A stretch of 64,000 nucleotides of DNA from Pedobacter zeae (GTDB taxonomy: Bacteria; Bacteroidota; Bacteroidia; Sphingobacteriales; Sphingobacteriaceae), in assembly GCF_014196715.1 (NCBI RefSeq), contig NZ_JACIEF010000003.1, positions 151,777 through 215,776 on the forward strand. Reading direction: 5' to 3'. This document shows positions 9,883 through 17,765 of this stretch, in pieces (the stretch's first letter is position 1; each line of letters begins with the position of its first letter). A model generated the notes under the pieces. That model was not told the origin of the DNA, searched no databases, and worked only from the letters and a program-made list of their open reading frames with translations. The translations under genes were made by a program, and so were the position numbers.

Positions 9883-12197
9883 ACCAACTCGGTATTATTT
9901 ACCTCAATTTCGGTATTTCCTGTCAATTTATATACCTGGCTTCGGATACCGATTTCCAAATCGATGGAGGCATGGTTCTTAATGCTGATACCGTTTTCGG
10001 CAATGTTGATTTTTAAGGTTGCCCCCCTGAAACCAATGGTAAACGAGAACGATTTCCATTGTTTCGGCAGGAATGGGTTAAACTGCAGTTTACCATCTCG
10101 CACCCGCATTCCGGCAAAACCTTCAACCACACTCATCCACGTACCTGCCATCGAGGTAATGTGCAAGCCATCTTCAGTATCGTTATTGTAATCATCAAGG
10201 TCTAAACGTGCCGTGCGCAGGTAAAACTCATAAGCACGTGCTTCGTCGTTCAATTTAGCGGCTAAAATACTGTGTACGCAGGGCGACAATGAACTTTCGT
10301 GCACGGTACGTGGCTCATAAAAATCGAAGTTGCGTTTCAATGTTTCCTGGTCGTAATCTTCTTCAAAGAAATATAAGCCCTGCAAAACATCGGCCTGCTT
10401 AATAAAACACGAACGTAAAATCCTGTCCCAGCTCCATTTTTGATTTATCGGTCTTTCGCTTGCCGGCAGGTCCTTTACCAAAGTCTGTTCTTTATCCAGA
10501 TAACCGTCCTGTTGTAAGAAAATGCATAATTTTTCATCCTGTGGATAATACATTTTCTCAATGATATCGTCCCAATCGGCAAATTCCTTTTCATCGAAAT
10601 TTAAGCTTTTTAAAAGATGCCTGTATTTTTCAGGTTGCTGCGTTTTTACTATTCCGGCGGCTTCGGTGGCATATTTCATGCACCATGTAGCCATAACATT
10701 GGTATACCAATTGTTGTTTACGTTGTTCTCATATTCATTAGGGCCAGTTACACCAAGCATTACATATTGTTGTTTAGCATCGCTCCAGTTAACGCGTTGT
10801 TTCCAGAAACGGGCAATACCGATCAATACTTCCAGGCCGAAATCAGAAAGATAACTTTCATCGCCAGTGTAGCGGATGTAATTAAAAATGGCAAAGGCAA
10901 TGGCCCCGTTACGATGAATCTCTTCGAAAGTAATTTCCCATTCATTGTGGCATTCTTCGCCGTTCATCGTTACCATTGGATACAATGCGGCACCGTCTTT
11001 AAAACCTAATTTCCCGGCATTTTCTATGGCTTTGCCCAATTGTTTATGGCGGTAAACGAGCAGGTTTTTACTTACTTCCTGTGGAGCAGTAGCGAGGTAA
11101 AAAGGCACACAATAAGCTTCTGTATCCCAATACGTTGAGCCACCGTATTTTTCTCCTGTAAAACCTTTCGGACCGATATTCAAGCGGTTGTCTTTACCGG
11201 TATAGGTCTGAAAAAGCTGGAAAATATTAAAACGGATCGCCTGTTGAGCCGAAACATCGCCCTCAATAATGATATCGCTTTCTTCCCATTTAGTTGCCCA
11301 GGCTTTGCTTTGTTCTTTTAACAAAGTATCAAAACCTTTGGCTGAGGCTTTGGCAATTACCGATTTTGTTTCTTTTAAAAGCGATTCTTTTGGGTAATTC
11401 TCGGAAGATAAATTCGCCGCGATTTTAACCAGCGTGATCTCCTCGTTTGCTTCAACATCCAGGGCAAAAACTTGCCCGACAAATTTCTCCTTACGGATGG
11501 CATCCGGACTGATACTTAATTTCTCTGCATTTTTATATAGCTCCACATTACTTCCTGTACAAACTTCAAAGGCAGTTTTCTTTGTTCTGAGTTTGATATA
11601 AGCTTCCGTTCCTGAAATTTCATCTTCAATTTTATCCCAGAATTTTTCATCATAGTTGCTGTCCTGATTTTTAACATCGCCATCAATAAAGGGCATTAAT
11701 GTTAATCTGCCGTCGAAATTTAATGGGGTAATGCTGTAACGGATGGCGCCAACTTCATCATCGGCGATGCTGCAAAAACGGGTCGATTTAACTTTTAGCG
11801 TTTTACCGCTTTTTAATTCGGCTGTGAAAGTACGCTCTAAATACCCCTCATGCATGTTTAGTACACGTTTAAAACCGCTTACCTTAGCTGTTGCCAGATC
11901 GAGAATTTCATCCTCCAGTTTTACTTCGATTCCTACCCAGTTTGCCGCGTTTAATACTTTGGCAAAATATTCCGGATAACCGTTTTTCCACCATCCCACA
12001 CGGGTTTTATCCGGGTAATAAACACCTGCAACGTAATTTCCGGGCAGGGTTTCTCCGGTATAAGTTTCTTCAAAATTGGCGCGCTGGCCCATACGTCCAT
12101 TACCCAAACTGAAAATACTTTCCGAAATTTTATTTAAATGTGGATCAAAGCCTTCTTCGATAATATTCCACTCATCTGCTTTAATGTAATTTTTCAT
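9879..12197 (-). CDS. GH65 maltose phosphorylase
   Basis: Catalyses maltose + phosphate to glucose + beta-glucose 1-phosphate in the cytoplasm (family GH65). The 772-residue length, the GEKYGGSTYWDTEAY segment (about 348-362) and the acidic block EECHNEWEITFEEIHRN (about 414-430) that holds the family's general acid are typical. There is no signal peptide. The gene directly precedes a GH13 gene (4-bp overlap) and follows beta-phosphoglucomutase, the enzyme that consumes its product. Kojibiose or trehalose phosphorylase are alternatives within GH65, but the starch-locus context favours maltose. Confidence 0.92.
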   Translation of the reverse strand: MKNYIKADEWNIIEEGFDPHLNKISESIFSLGNGRMGQRANFEETYTGETLPGNYVAGVYYPDKTRVGWWKNGYPEYFAKVLNAANWVGIEVKLEDEILDLATAKVSGFKRVLNMHEGYLERTFTAELKSGKTLKVKSTRFCSIADDEVGAIRYSITPLNFDGRLTLMPFIDGDVKNQDSNYDEKFWDKIEDEISGTEAYIKLRTKKTAFEVCTGSNVELYKNAEKLSISPDAIRKEKFVGQVFALDVEANEEITLVKIAANLSSENYPKESLLKETKSVIAKASAKGFDTLLKEQSKAWATKWEESDIIIEGDVSAQQAIRFNIFQLFQTYTGKDNRLNIGPKGFTGEKYGGSTYWDTEAYCVPFYLATAPQEVSKNLLVYRHKQLGKAIENAGKLGFKDGAALYPMVTMNGEECHNEWEITFEEIHRNGAIAFAIFNYIRYTGDESYLSDFGLEVLIGIARFWKQRVNWSDAKQQYVMLGVTGPNEYENNVNNNWYTNVMATWCMKYATEAAGIVKTQQPEKYRHLLKSLNFDEKEFADWDDIIEKMYYPQDEKLCIFLQQDGYLDKEQTLVKDLPASERPINQKWSWDRILRSCFIKQADVLQGLYFFEEDYDQETLKRNFDFYEPRTVHESSLSPCVHSILAAKLNDEARAYEFYLRTARLDLDDYNNDTEDGLHITSMAGTWMSVVEGFAGMRVRDGKLQFNPFLPKQWKSFSFTIGFRGATLKINIAENGISIKNHASIDLEIGIRSQVYKLTGNTEIEVNNTELV

Positions 12198-12265
12198 AAC
12201 TAGTATTGAGTAGTGAGATATGAGATTTGAGACAATGCCCTCAACCTAAACCCTACACCTTAAAC

Positions 12266-12964
12266 CTATAAATTCTCTAAATCGTTAACTTTTAATTTAT
12301 CTAATCCGCTTACAACCAGATCGGCCTGGCCAAGCACACTTTTTTCGCCGATACCGATGGCTTTCATTCCACCTCTTTTTGCAGCCTCTACACCGGCAAC
12401 GGCATCTTCAAAAACCACACATTCATCGGGTTTAAAGCCTAAAAGTTCGGCTCCCTTTAAAAATACCTCAGGATCGGGTTTTGATTTGGTTACCATATTG
12501 CCATCCACAATCTTATCAAAGAAATGGGCCAGATCTGTTTTTTCTAAAATAATTGCCGAGTTTTTACTTGCCGAACCCAAAGCTAATTTGTAACCGGCTT
12601 TATGAATTGCGGTTAAGAAATCGACCGTTCCGGGTAAAACTTCTGCAGGTGTCATTTTGGTAATCATGTCTACGTACCAGCCGTTTTTTAAGGCAGCCAG
12701 TTCTTCTTTTTCGGTATCGGTTTTTTCTACCCCGCCCCAGGCCAGAATTTTGTTTAAGCTTTCTACACGGCTAACACCTTTCAACTGCTCGTTCTGTTCC
12801 TCCGTAAAATCGAAACCCATCGTATTGGCCAGGCGTTTCCAGGCTTTATAATGGTATACCGCCGTATCAACCAGTACACCGTCCAAATCGAATAAGCAAG
12901 CCTTTATTGAGGCAGATAATGAAAGGTGGGAAGCGGAAGGTTTTGAATGATTTTTATCTTGCAT
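12266..12964 (-). CDS. pgmB: Beta-phosphoglucomutase (HAD superfamily)
   Basis: Converts beta-glucose 1-phosphate to glucose 6-phosphate, completing maltose phosphorolysis. The HAD nucleophile motif reads LFDLDGVLVDTAVYH. Later motifs are LGSASKNS and the KPDPEVFL/CVVFEDAVAG segment. It is 68 bp upstream of the maltose phosphorylase on the same strand. I chose the ATG at 12964 (MQDKNHS); an ATG 11 codons earlier (12997) runs into repetitive DNA and gives an atypical N-terminus. Length (about 230 residues) is normal. Confidence 0.93.
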   Translation of the reverse strand: MQDKNHSKPSASHLSLSASIKACLFDLDGVLVDTAVYHYKAWKRLANTMGFDFTEEQNEQLKGVSRVESLNKILAWGGVEKTDTEKEELAALKNGWYVDMITKMTPAEVLPGTVDFLTAIHKAGYKLALGSASKNSAIILEKTDLAHFFDKIVDGNMVTKSKPDPEVFLKGAELLGFKPDECVVFEDAVAGVEAAKRGGMKAIGIGEKSVLGQADLVVSGLDKLKVNDLENL

Positions 12965-13042
12965 CTTTGTTATATTTTTTGGTATCGGGTAGTGCATGTC
13001 AAGTAGAGGGTATCAAGTAACAAGTAATCAGTAGCTAGTGGT

Positions 13043-13111
13043 GAGTATCTAGTAGTAAGTATTTAGTAGTGAGTATCTAGTAGTGAGTATCTAGTAGTGA
13101 GTATCTAGTAT
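13043..13111. repeat. 14-bp tandem repeat, about five copies
   Basis: The unit GAGTATCTAGTAGT is repeated with a 14-bp period from 13043: exact copies at 13043, 13071 and 13085, one variant at 13057 and a partial last copy from 13099. It fills the 184-bp gap between the susA-like gene and pgmB. Less regular AGTAGTGAG-like sequence also lies at 12200-12230. Confidence 0.85.
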
Positions 13112-13148
13112 ATAAAAATGTAATCTTAAACCCTTCAACTTTAATTTT

Positions 13149-15062
13149 TTACCTTAATTCTAATACCAACGTGGTTTTAGCGGGCACCTTAATATTTTGA
13201 AAATTGATGTTTTCGCCGGTAATAACATTTTTAGCTGCTGTAATACCTGCCGTTCTTTCGGCGAAGCGATCGGTATTTAATATTTTTTCTTTTTCTGTAT
13301 TGTTTATAATAACCATTACCGTGCCTTTTGGTTCTGTATTGTAACGGAAATAAACATAAAGATCATCCTGCGGAACAAACTGCATCAATTTACCGGTTTG
13401 AAGTGCAATGCTGTTTCTTCTGAAACTGGCCAGTGTTTTAACAAAATTGAAAGCCTCATTCTCTTTGTTGGTCCGACCATCTGCCACAAACTTATCTTTT
13501 TTGTCTCCCTCCCATCCACCAGGAAAATCAGAACGGATCAAACCATCGGGATTAGAGAAGTTTTTCATCAGGATTTCGGTACCATAATACATTTGCGGAA
13601 TACCACGCATGGTTAATAGGATGCTCATCCCCATTTTGTATTTATCGAAATCTTCGCCAACCATCGAGTAAAAGCGGCTCAAATCATGGTTATCTAAAAA
13701 GATGCAATTGGTATTTGGATTTTTATAAAGAAAATCGTGTGCCAGGGTGGCATACAAACGGTTAATTCCATCTACCCAACCGTTCTTGCCATTTATCCCT
13801 TCGTAAATCGCATCTTTTAAAGTAGCATCGGTAATGCCCTGCAAGTGGGTATCAAAGCCGCGATTAACGGTGTTACCACCAGTAAAAAAGGCCTGGTTGG
13901 CCACAGCAGTAACCAATGTTTCGCCAAAAACAGATAAATGCGGGAATTCTGCCTGAACTTTTAAAGCCCAATCAGCCATATAAACCGGATCGTTATATCC
14001 GTAAGTATCTAAACGCAAACCATCAATGCCGGCATATTCGATCCACCAGATGTGGTTTTGCGTAAGGTAATTTTGTACATAAGGATTACGCTGGTTTAGA
14101 TCGGGCATTGTAGGCACAAACCAACCATCGAGCATCTGTTTACGGTCTGCCGCCGATGCATGTATATCCATTAAAGTTTGATCGCGGTAGCTGGTTTGGG
14201 TATATTTTGGCCATTGGTTTAACCAATTTTTCATTGGTAAATCTTTATAAAACCAATGGTGGGTACCGATGTGGTTGTGCACAACATCTTTAATCACCTT
14301 CAGTCCTTTAGCATGGGCAATTTCTACATATTTTTTATAAAGTGCATTTGTTCCAAAACGTGGATCTATTTTATAATGATCGGTTACGGCATAGCCGTGA
14401 TAGGAAGCTTGCGGCATGTCGTTTTCTACCTCCGGGGTCATCCAAACGGTAGTTATCCCCAAATCTTTCAGGTAATCGAGGTGGTTAATTACACCTTGAA
14501 TATCGCCGCCATGCCGGTAGTACATGCTATCGCGGTTTAATGCTGTTTCAGTTAAACCCTGAACCACATCGTTACTTTTATCGCCGTTCGAAAAACGATC
14601 GGGCATCAGCAGGTAAATAAAATCTTTGTTGGTTACGCCCTGAATCCTGCCCGCACTTTTATCGCGATTTTTTAATTCGTAGGAGTAAGTCAATATCTTT
14701 TTCCCATTAACCATAAAGTTAATCGGGAATTTCCCGGCTTTAGCTGTTGGAGCAACTGTTAAATCGAGAAATAAATAATTTGGGTTTTCTACTTTATTAA
14801 CCTTAACGAGTTTAACCCCCGGATAAGTTAAGGCCACAGTGGTATTGGCAATGTTTTCGCCATGTACCAATAATTGCAGTTTTGGGTTGTGCATACCGGT
14901 AAACCAAAACATTGGTTCGATACGCTCGAGTGTTTGGCCGAAAAGGCTATTGAAAGAAAGGATAAGCAAAAGCGCAAGGGTGCTGCTTATCTTTCTAAAA
15001 AAAGTATTAGTATGAGCATTAAATAGCAATGGAAATTTTGTAAGGGTTTGAAGTCTGATCAT
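13149..15062 (-). CDS. susA: GH13 neopullulanase/cyclomaltodextrinase-like alpha-glucanase (SusA-like)
   Basis: Hydrolyses maltodextrins, probably in the periplasm. From the ATG at 15062 (MIRLQTLTKF) there is a signal peptide ending near NSLFGQ, with no lipobox. A beta-sandwich of the cyclomaltodextrinase N-terminal type follows (RIEPMFWFTGMHNPKLQLLV). The GH13 barrel has DVVHNH, DGLRLDTYG, VFGETL and FLDNHDLSRF, and a C-terminal beta domain ends the protein. A TTG at 15119 would extend it by 19 codons but would overlap the terminator-like hairpin, so the ATG is preferred. It follows susE, as expected for the degradation half of a sus locus. Confidence 0.92.
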   Translation of the reverse strand: MIRLQTLTKFPLLFNAHTNTFFRKISSTLALLLILSFNSLFGQTLERIEPMFWFTGMHNPKLQLLVHGENIANTTVALTYPGVKLVKVNKVENPNYLFLDLTVAPTAKAGKFPINFMVNGKKILTYSYELKNRDKSAGRIQGVTNKDFIYLLMPDRFSNGDKSNDVVQGLTETALNRDSMYYRHGGDIQGVINHLDYLKDLGITTVWMTPEVENDMPQASYHGYAVTDHYKIDPRFGTNALYKKYVEIAHAKGLKVIKDVVHNHIGTHHWFYKDLPMKNWLNQWPKYTQTSYRDQTLMDIHASAADRKQMLDGWFVPTMPDLNQRNPYVQNYLTQNHIWWIEYAGIDGLRLDTYGYNDPVYMADWALKVQAEFPHLSVFGETLVTAVANQAFFTGGNTVNRGFDTHLQGITDATLKDAIYEGINGKNGWVDGINRLYATLAHDFLYKNPNTNCIFLDNHDLSRFYSMVGEDFDKYKMGMSILLTMRGIPQMYYGTEILMKNFSNPDGLIRSDFPGGWEGDKKDKFVADGRTNKENEAFNFVKTLASFRRNSIALQTGKLMQFVPQDDLYVYFRYNTEPKGTVMVIINNTEKEKILNTDRFAERTAGITAAKNVITGENINFQNIKVPAKTTLVLELR

Positions 15063-15071
15063 GCTAAAACT

Positions 15072-15104
15072 TAAAAATACCCTACAGCAAAAAATACTGC
15101 AGGG
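15072..15104 (-). terminator. Intra-operon hairpin with T-run between susE and susA-like gene
   Basis: On the minus strand CCCTGCAG pairs with CTGTAGGG (8 bp, one G-U) around a short T-rich loop and is followed by TATTTTT. It begins 15 bp after the susE stop and ends 10 bp before the next ATG. It could partly stop transcription so that the outer-membrane binding genes are expressed more than the enzymes. Confidence 0.65.
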
Positions 15105-15119
15105 CGGTATGTATAACAA

Positions 15120-16136
15120 TTAGTTTTTAACCATAGTGGCTTTTTTGGCCGCCACATCTAAAGTAATGGTATAAGTGCCGGCAGTGGTAACGGCAATATT
15201 ATCGCCTCCGTTTGTCAGCGTACTTAAACTACCACCCAGGTTTGTACCCCAATCATGGGCAAACCTAAATTTGAAAGCCCCGGTGGTTAAAGTGGTTTTA
15301 ATGGTATAAAAGTTCGCCTTACCATCATTGGTTACTTTCATATCGGTATCATTGCCCCAGCCACCTGCGGTAGCGTCGCCAATAATCGACCATTCTTTCG
15401 GAACGCCGATGGTATAAGTACCCGCATTCAGGTCAACGGTCACCTGTTTCACCACGGCATCAGTCGATTTAAGGTTATCGCCTGCGCTGCTGCTGATTTT
15501 ACCCCCGCCTGCATCGCCATAAGCTACATCCCATTTTTTTGCCGGGGTAACTTTAAATTCGAGGTTACCAGGGGTAAAGGCGATCATGCCGGTATAAACG
15601 CCATTGCTTGAAACCGAGATCAGACTATCGGCAGTGGCAGGATTCCAGCCCTGATATGCGCCGGGAACATAAACCCATGCCGAGGCCAGATAAGGCGTAG
15701 CGGTTAAGGTGATTACGTTTGAGTAGGTTAAATCGTTAACTGCCGCACCTGATTTTAGCCTCACCTCGATCTGTGCTGTAGTCCCTACCTTTCCACCCAG
15801 TGCCAAAATCATATTGTTAACCTCGGTAATGGTTGGCGCATAGGTTTTAGTAGTTACGGCTATTTCTCTTACCGGAGAAAAGTTAGTGCCTTTTAAACCA
15901 AACTGTAAGCTGGTGTTTACCGGCACCACATATCCGGTTGAAGTGGCAAGCGGATAACTCAAGGTAAATGCCACCTGTGCGGCATTGGATTGTACCAGGT
16001 TAATCGTGGTTGCCGATGTTGTTAATGTTCCGGCAGGGCTAATGTTTGAAACGGTCTGGGTTTCGTCTTTTTTACATGACCACAGCGAAACCGCCATAAG
16101 GCCAACTGCCAGGGTTTTGAAGAATATCGATTTCAT
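15120..16136 (-). CDS. susE: SusE/SusF-like outer-membrane starch-binding lipoprotein
   Basis: Surface lipoprotein that holds starch near the SusCD porin. The signal peptide ends at a lipobox (MAVSLWSC-KKD, Cys21). An Ig-like N-terminal domain follows to about residue 150 (TLTTSATTINLVQ). Two C-terminal beta-sandwich modules with exposed aromatic residues follow (WVYVPGAYQGWNPATADS; WSIIGDATAGGWGNDTDM), matching the starch-binding modules of SusE/SusF. It is 17 bp downstream of susD. At 338 residues it is SusE-sized rather than SusF-sized. Confidence 0.88.
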   Translation of the reverse strand: MKSIFFKTLAVGLMAVSLWSCKKDETQTVSNISPAGTLTTSATTINLVQSNAAQVAFTLSYPLATSTGYVVPVNTSLQFGLKGTNFSPVREIAVTTKTYAPTITEVNNMILALGGKVGTTAQIEVRLKSGAAVNDLTYSNVITLTATPYLASAWVYVPGAYQGWNPATADSLISVSSNGVYTGMIAFTPGNLEFKVTPAKKWDVAYGDAGGGKISSSAGDNLKSTDAVVKQVTVDLNAGTYTIGVPKEWSIIGDATAGGWGNDTDMKVTNDGKANFYTIKTTLTTGAFKFRFAHDWGTNLGGSLSTLTNGGDNIAVTTAGTYTITLDVAAKKATMVKN

Positions 16137-16153
16137 CTCTTTAAGATTAAAAA

Positions 16154-17743
16154 TTAATAACCAGTATTTTGAACCAGATTCGGATTTGCAATCAGATCTG
16201 CTAAAGGCAGCGGATACAAATTACGGTAGGCTGGTAAAGATGCCCCGGCCTGTACTCCGCCTTTAAAAGGCCACAGATAAGTTGCACCTGTAAATTTACC
16301 ATAGCGGACCAAGTCAGTACGGCGATGGCCTTCCCAGTATAGTTCGCGCGCACGTTCATCTAAATAAAAATCCGTCGTCAGTGCCGCTACCGACACATTT
16401 CCACTGGCATTGCCATAAGCACGCTGACGCAAAAGATTCACATAAGTTAAGGCTTGTGCAGCACTACCACCAGAACCTCCACGGGCTACAGCTTCGCCAT
16501 AAATCAAATATTGCTCGGCTAAACGGAATAGTGCAAAATCAAGTGAGCTGAAAGTTCCGTTCAGAGAGCGGCCCATTGCACCGGCAGAGGTTACGTTCTT
16601 GAACTTCGTTACACGTAAACCATCCGTAAATTCGCCTACAGCATCAACATTTCTTTTTGTTCCAAAAAACACCCCACGTTTATCCTGGCTTCCATTGGCA
16701 TCAGGAAAAAGTGCCGGCAAGTTTTGCCTGGTCCTGTTACCACCCCAGCCGCCATTGGGTACCCCGTAAGCTGTTGGATTCATATCGCCATTAATGGCTG
16801 CATTAATAATAAAGGTAGTTCCGCCATAATTGGTACCGTTAATGCCGTCATAGTTAATGGTAAGAATATTTTCGGTATTGTTCACTTCATTATCTGCTTT
16901 GAACAAATCCATGTAGTTTGCTTTTAAGCTATAGCCTGCATTGATCACCTTGCTCGAATAGGTAATGGCCTCGGTATATTTGGCTGTTCCGGTGTATACC
17001 TGAGCGTTTAAGTATAACCTTGCCAATAAAGCCCAATCAGCCCCTTTATCGGCACGTCCGTACTCATTGGTGCGCGCATCGGCTAAATCGCCCTCAATGG
17101 CTTTCAGTTCCGATTCTACATAGGTAAATAAAGCGGCCCTTTGAATCTGTTTCGGGTTTACCTTACCAATGGCATCATCCTCGGTAATAAAAGGAGGGTT
17201 TCCGAAAGCATCCATCAATACCCAATATTGATAGGCACGTAAGAAACGGGCCTCGGCACGGTAACGATTAATCGCGGTAGCATCGGCTCCCGTGATATTT
17301 CTGCTGGCTAATTTCTCTGGTGTACTTTCGCGGAGAAACTCATTACAGAAAGTGATCTGCAGAATGCTCCTCGAATACAATCCACGCAAAAACTGGTTGT
17401 CTGGACTTGGTGTACCGTAATCCAGTTCTGGAATGCCCACATCGCCCCAGGCACAGATGGCCTCATCGGTTACCAGTTCCTGTGAAGTCCAGAATAACCT
17501 CAAGAAATCGGCAAAACCCGCATTCAAACCGCCTACATCGCTATTATCTGATCCGGATGGACTGGTAAGTGCATAGGTTGCATATAGCTTAACTAAGCTG
17601 TTTTTATAACCTGCCGGCGTTGCATAAACATTCTCGGCAGTTACATCATTGGTAGGCCTCAGGTTTAAATCTTCTTTTTTACAGGCATTTAAACTGATTG
17701 CCAGAAAACCCAATGCCAATATCGTTTTAAATGAATTTTTCAT
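16154..17743 (-). CDS. susD: SusD/RagB nutrient-binding lipoprotein of the starch locus
   Basis: Outer-membrane lid lipoprotein that works with SusC to capture maltooligosaccharides. The signal peptide with lipobox (LAISLNAC-KKE) starts at the ATG at 17743. The upstream in-frame ATG (17779) overlaps susC and would hide the signal peptide. The SusD fold is recognisable from the N-terminal RPTNDVTAENVY segment, the TPR-like helices (AEARFLRAYQYWVLMDAFGN) and the C-terminal ARELYWEGHRRTDLVRYGKF motif. It lies 22 bp downstream of susC. Confidence 0.95.
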   Translation of the reverse strand: MKNSFKTILALGFLAISLNACKKEDLNLRPTNDVTAENVYATPAGYKNSLVKLYATYALTSPSGSDNSDVGGLNAGFADFLRLFWTSQELVTDEAICAWGDVGIPELDYGTPSPDNQFLRGLYSRSILQITFCNEFLRESTPEKLASRNITGADATAINRYRAEARFLRAYQYWVLMDAFGNPPFITEDDAIGKVNPKQIQRAALFTYVESELKAIEGDLADARTNEYGRADKGADWALLARLYLNAQVYTGTAKYTEAITYSSKVINAGYSLKANYMDLFKADNEVNNTENILTINYDGINGTNYGGTTFIINAAINGDMNPTAYGVPNGGWGGNRTRQNLPALFPDANGSQDKRGVFFGTKRNVDAVGEFTDGLRVTKFKNVTSAGAMGRSLNGTFSSLDFALFRLAEQYLIYGEAVARGGSGGSAAQALTYVNLLRQRAYGNASGNVSVAALTTDFYLDERARELYWEGHRRTDLVRYGKFTGATYLWPFKGGVQAGASLPAYRNLYPLPLADLIANPNLVQNTGY

Positions 17744-17765
17744 TTTTCTATTTCTTTGTTCAGTA

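Noticed and set aside
13043..13111. Possible CRISPR array
   Set aside because: The repeats are 14 bp and directly abutting, with no unique spacers and no cas genes anywhere in the window.
15063..15119. TTG start for the susA-like gene
   Set aside because: It would translate through the hairpin after susE and place 19 non-signal residues before the signal peptide.
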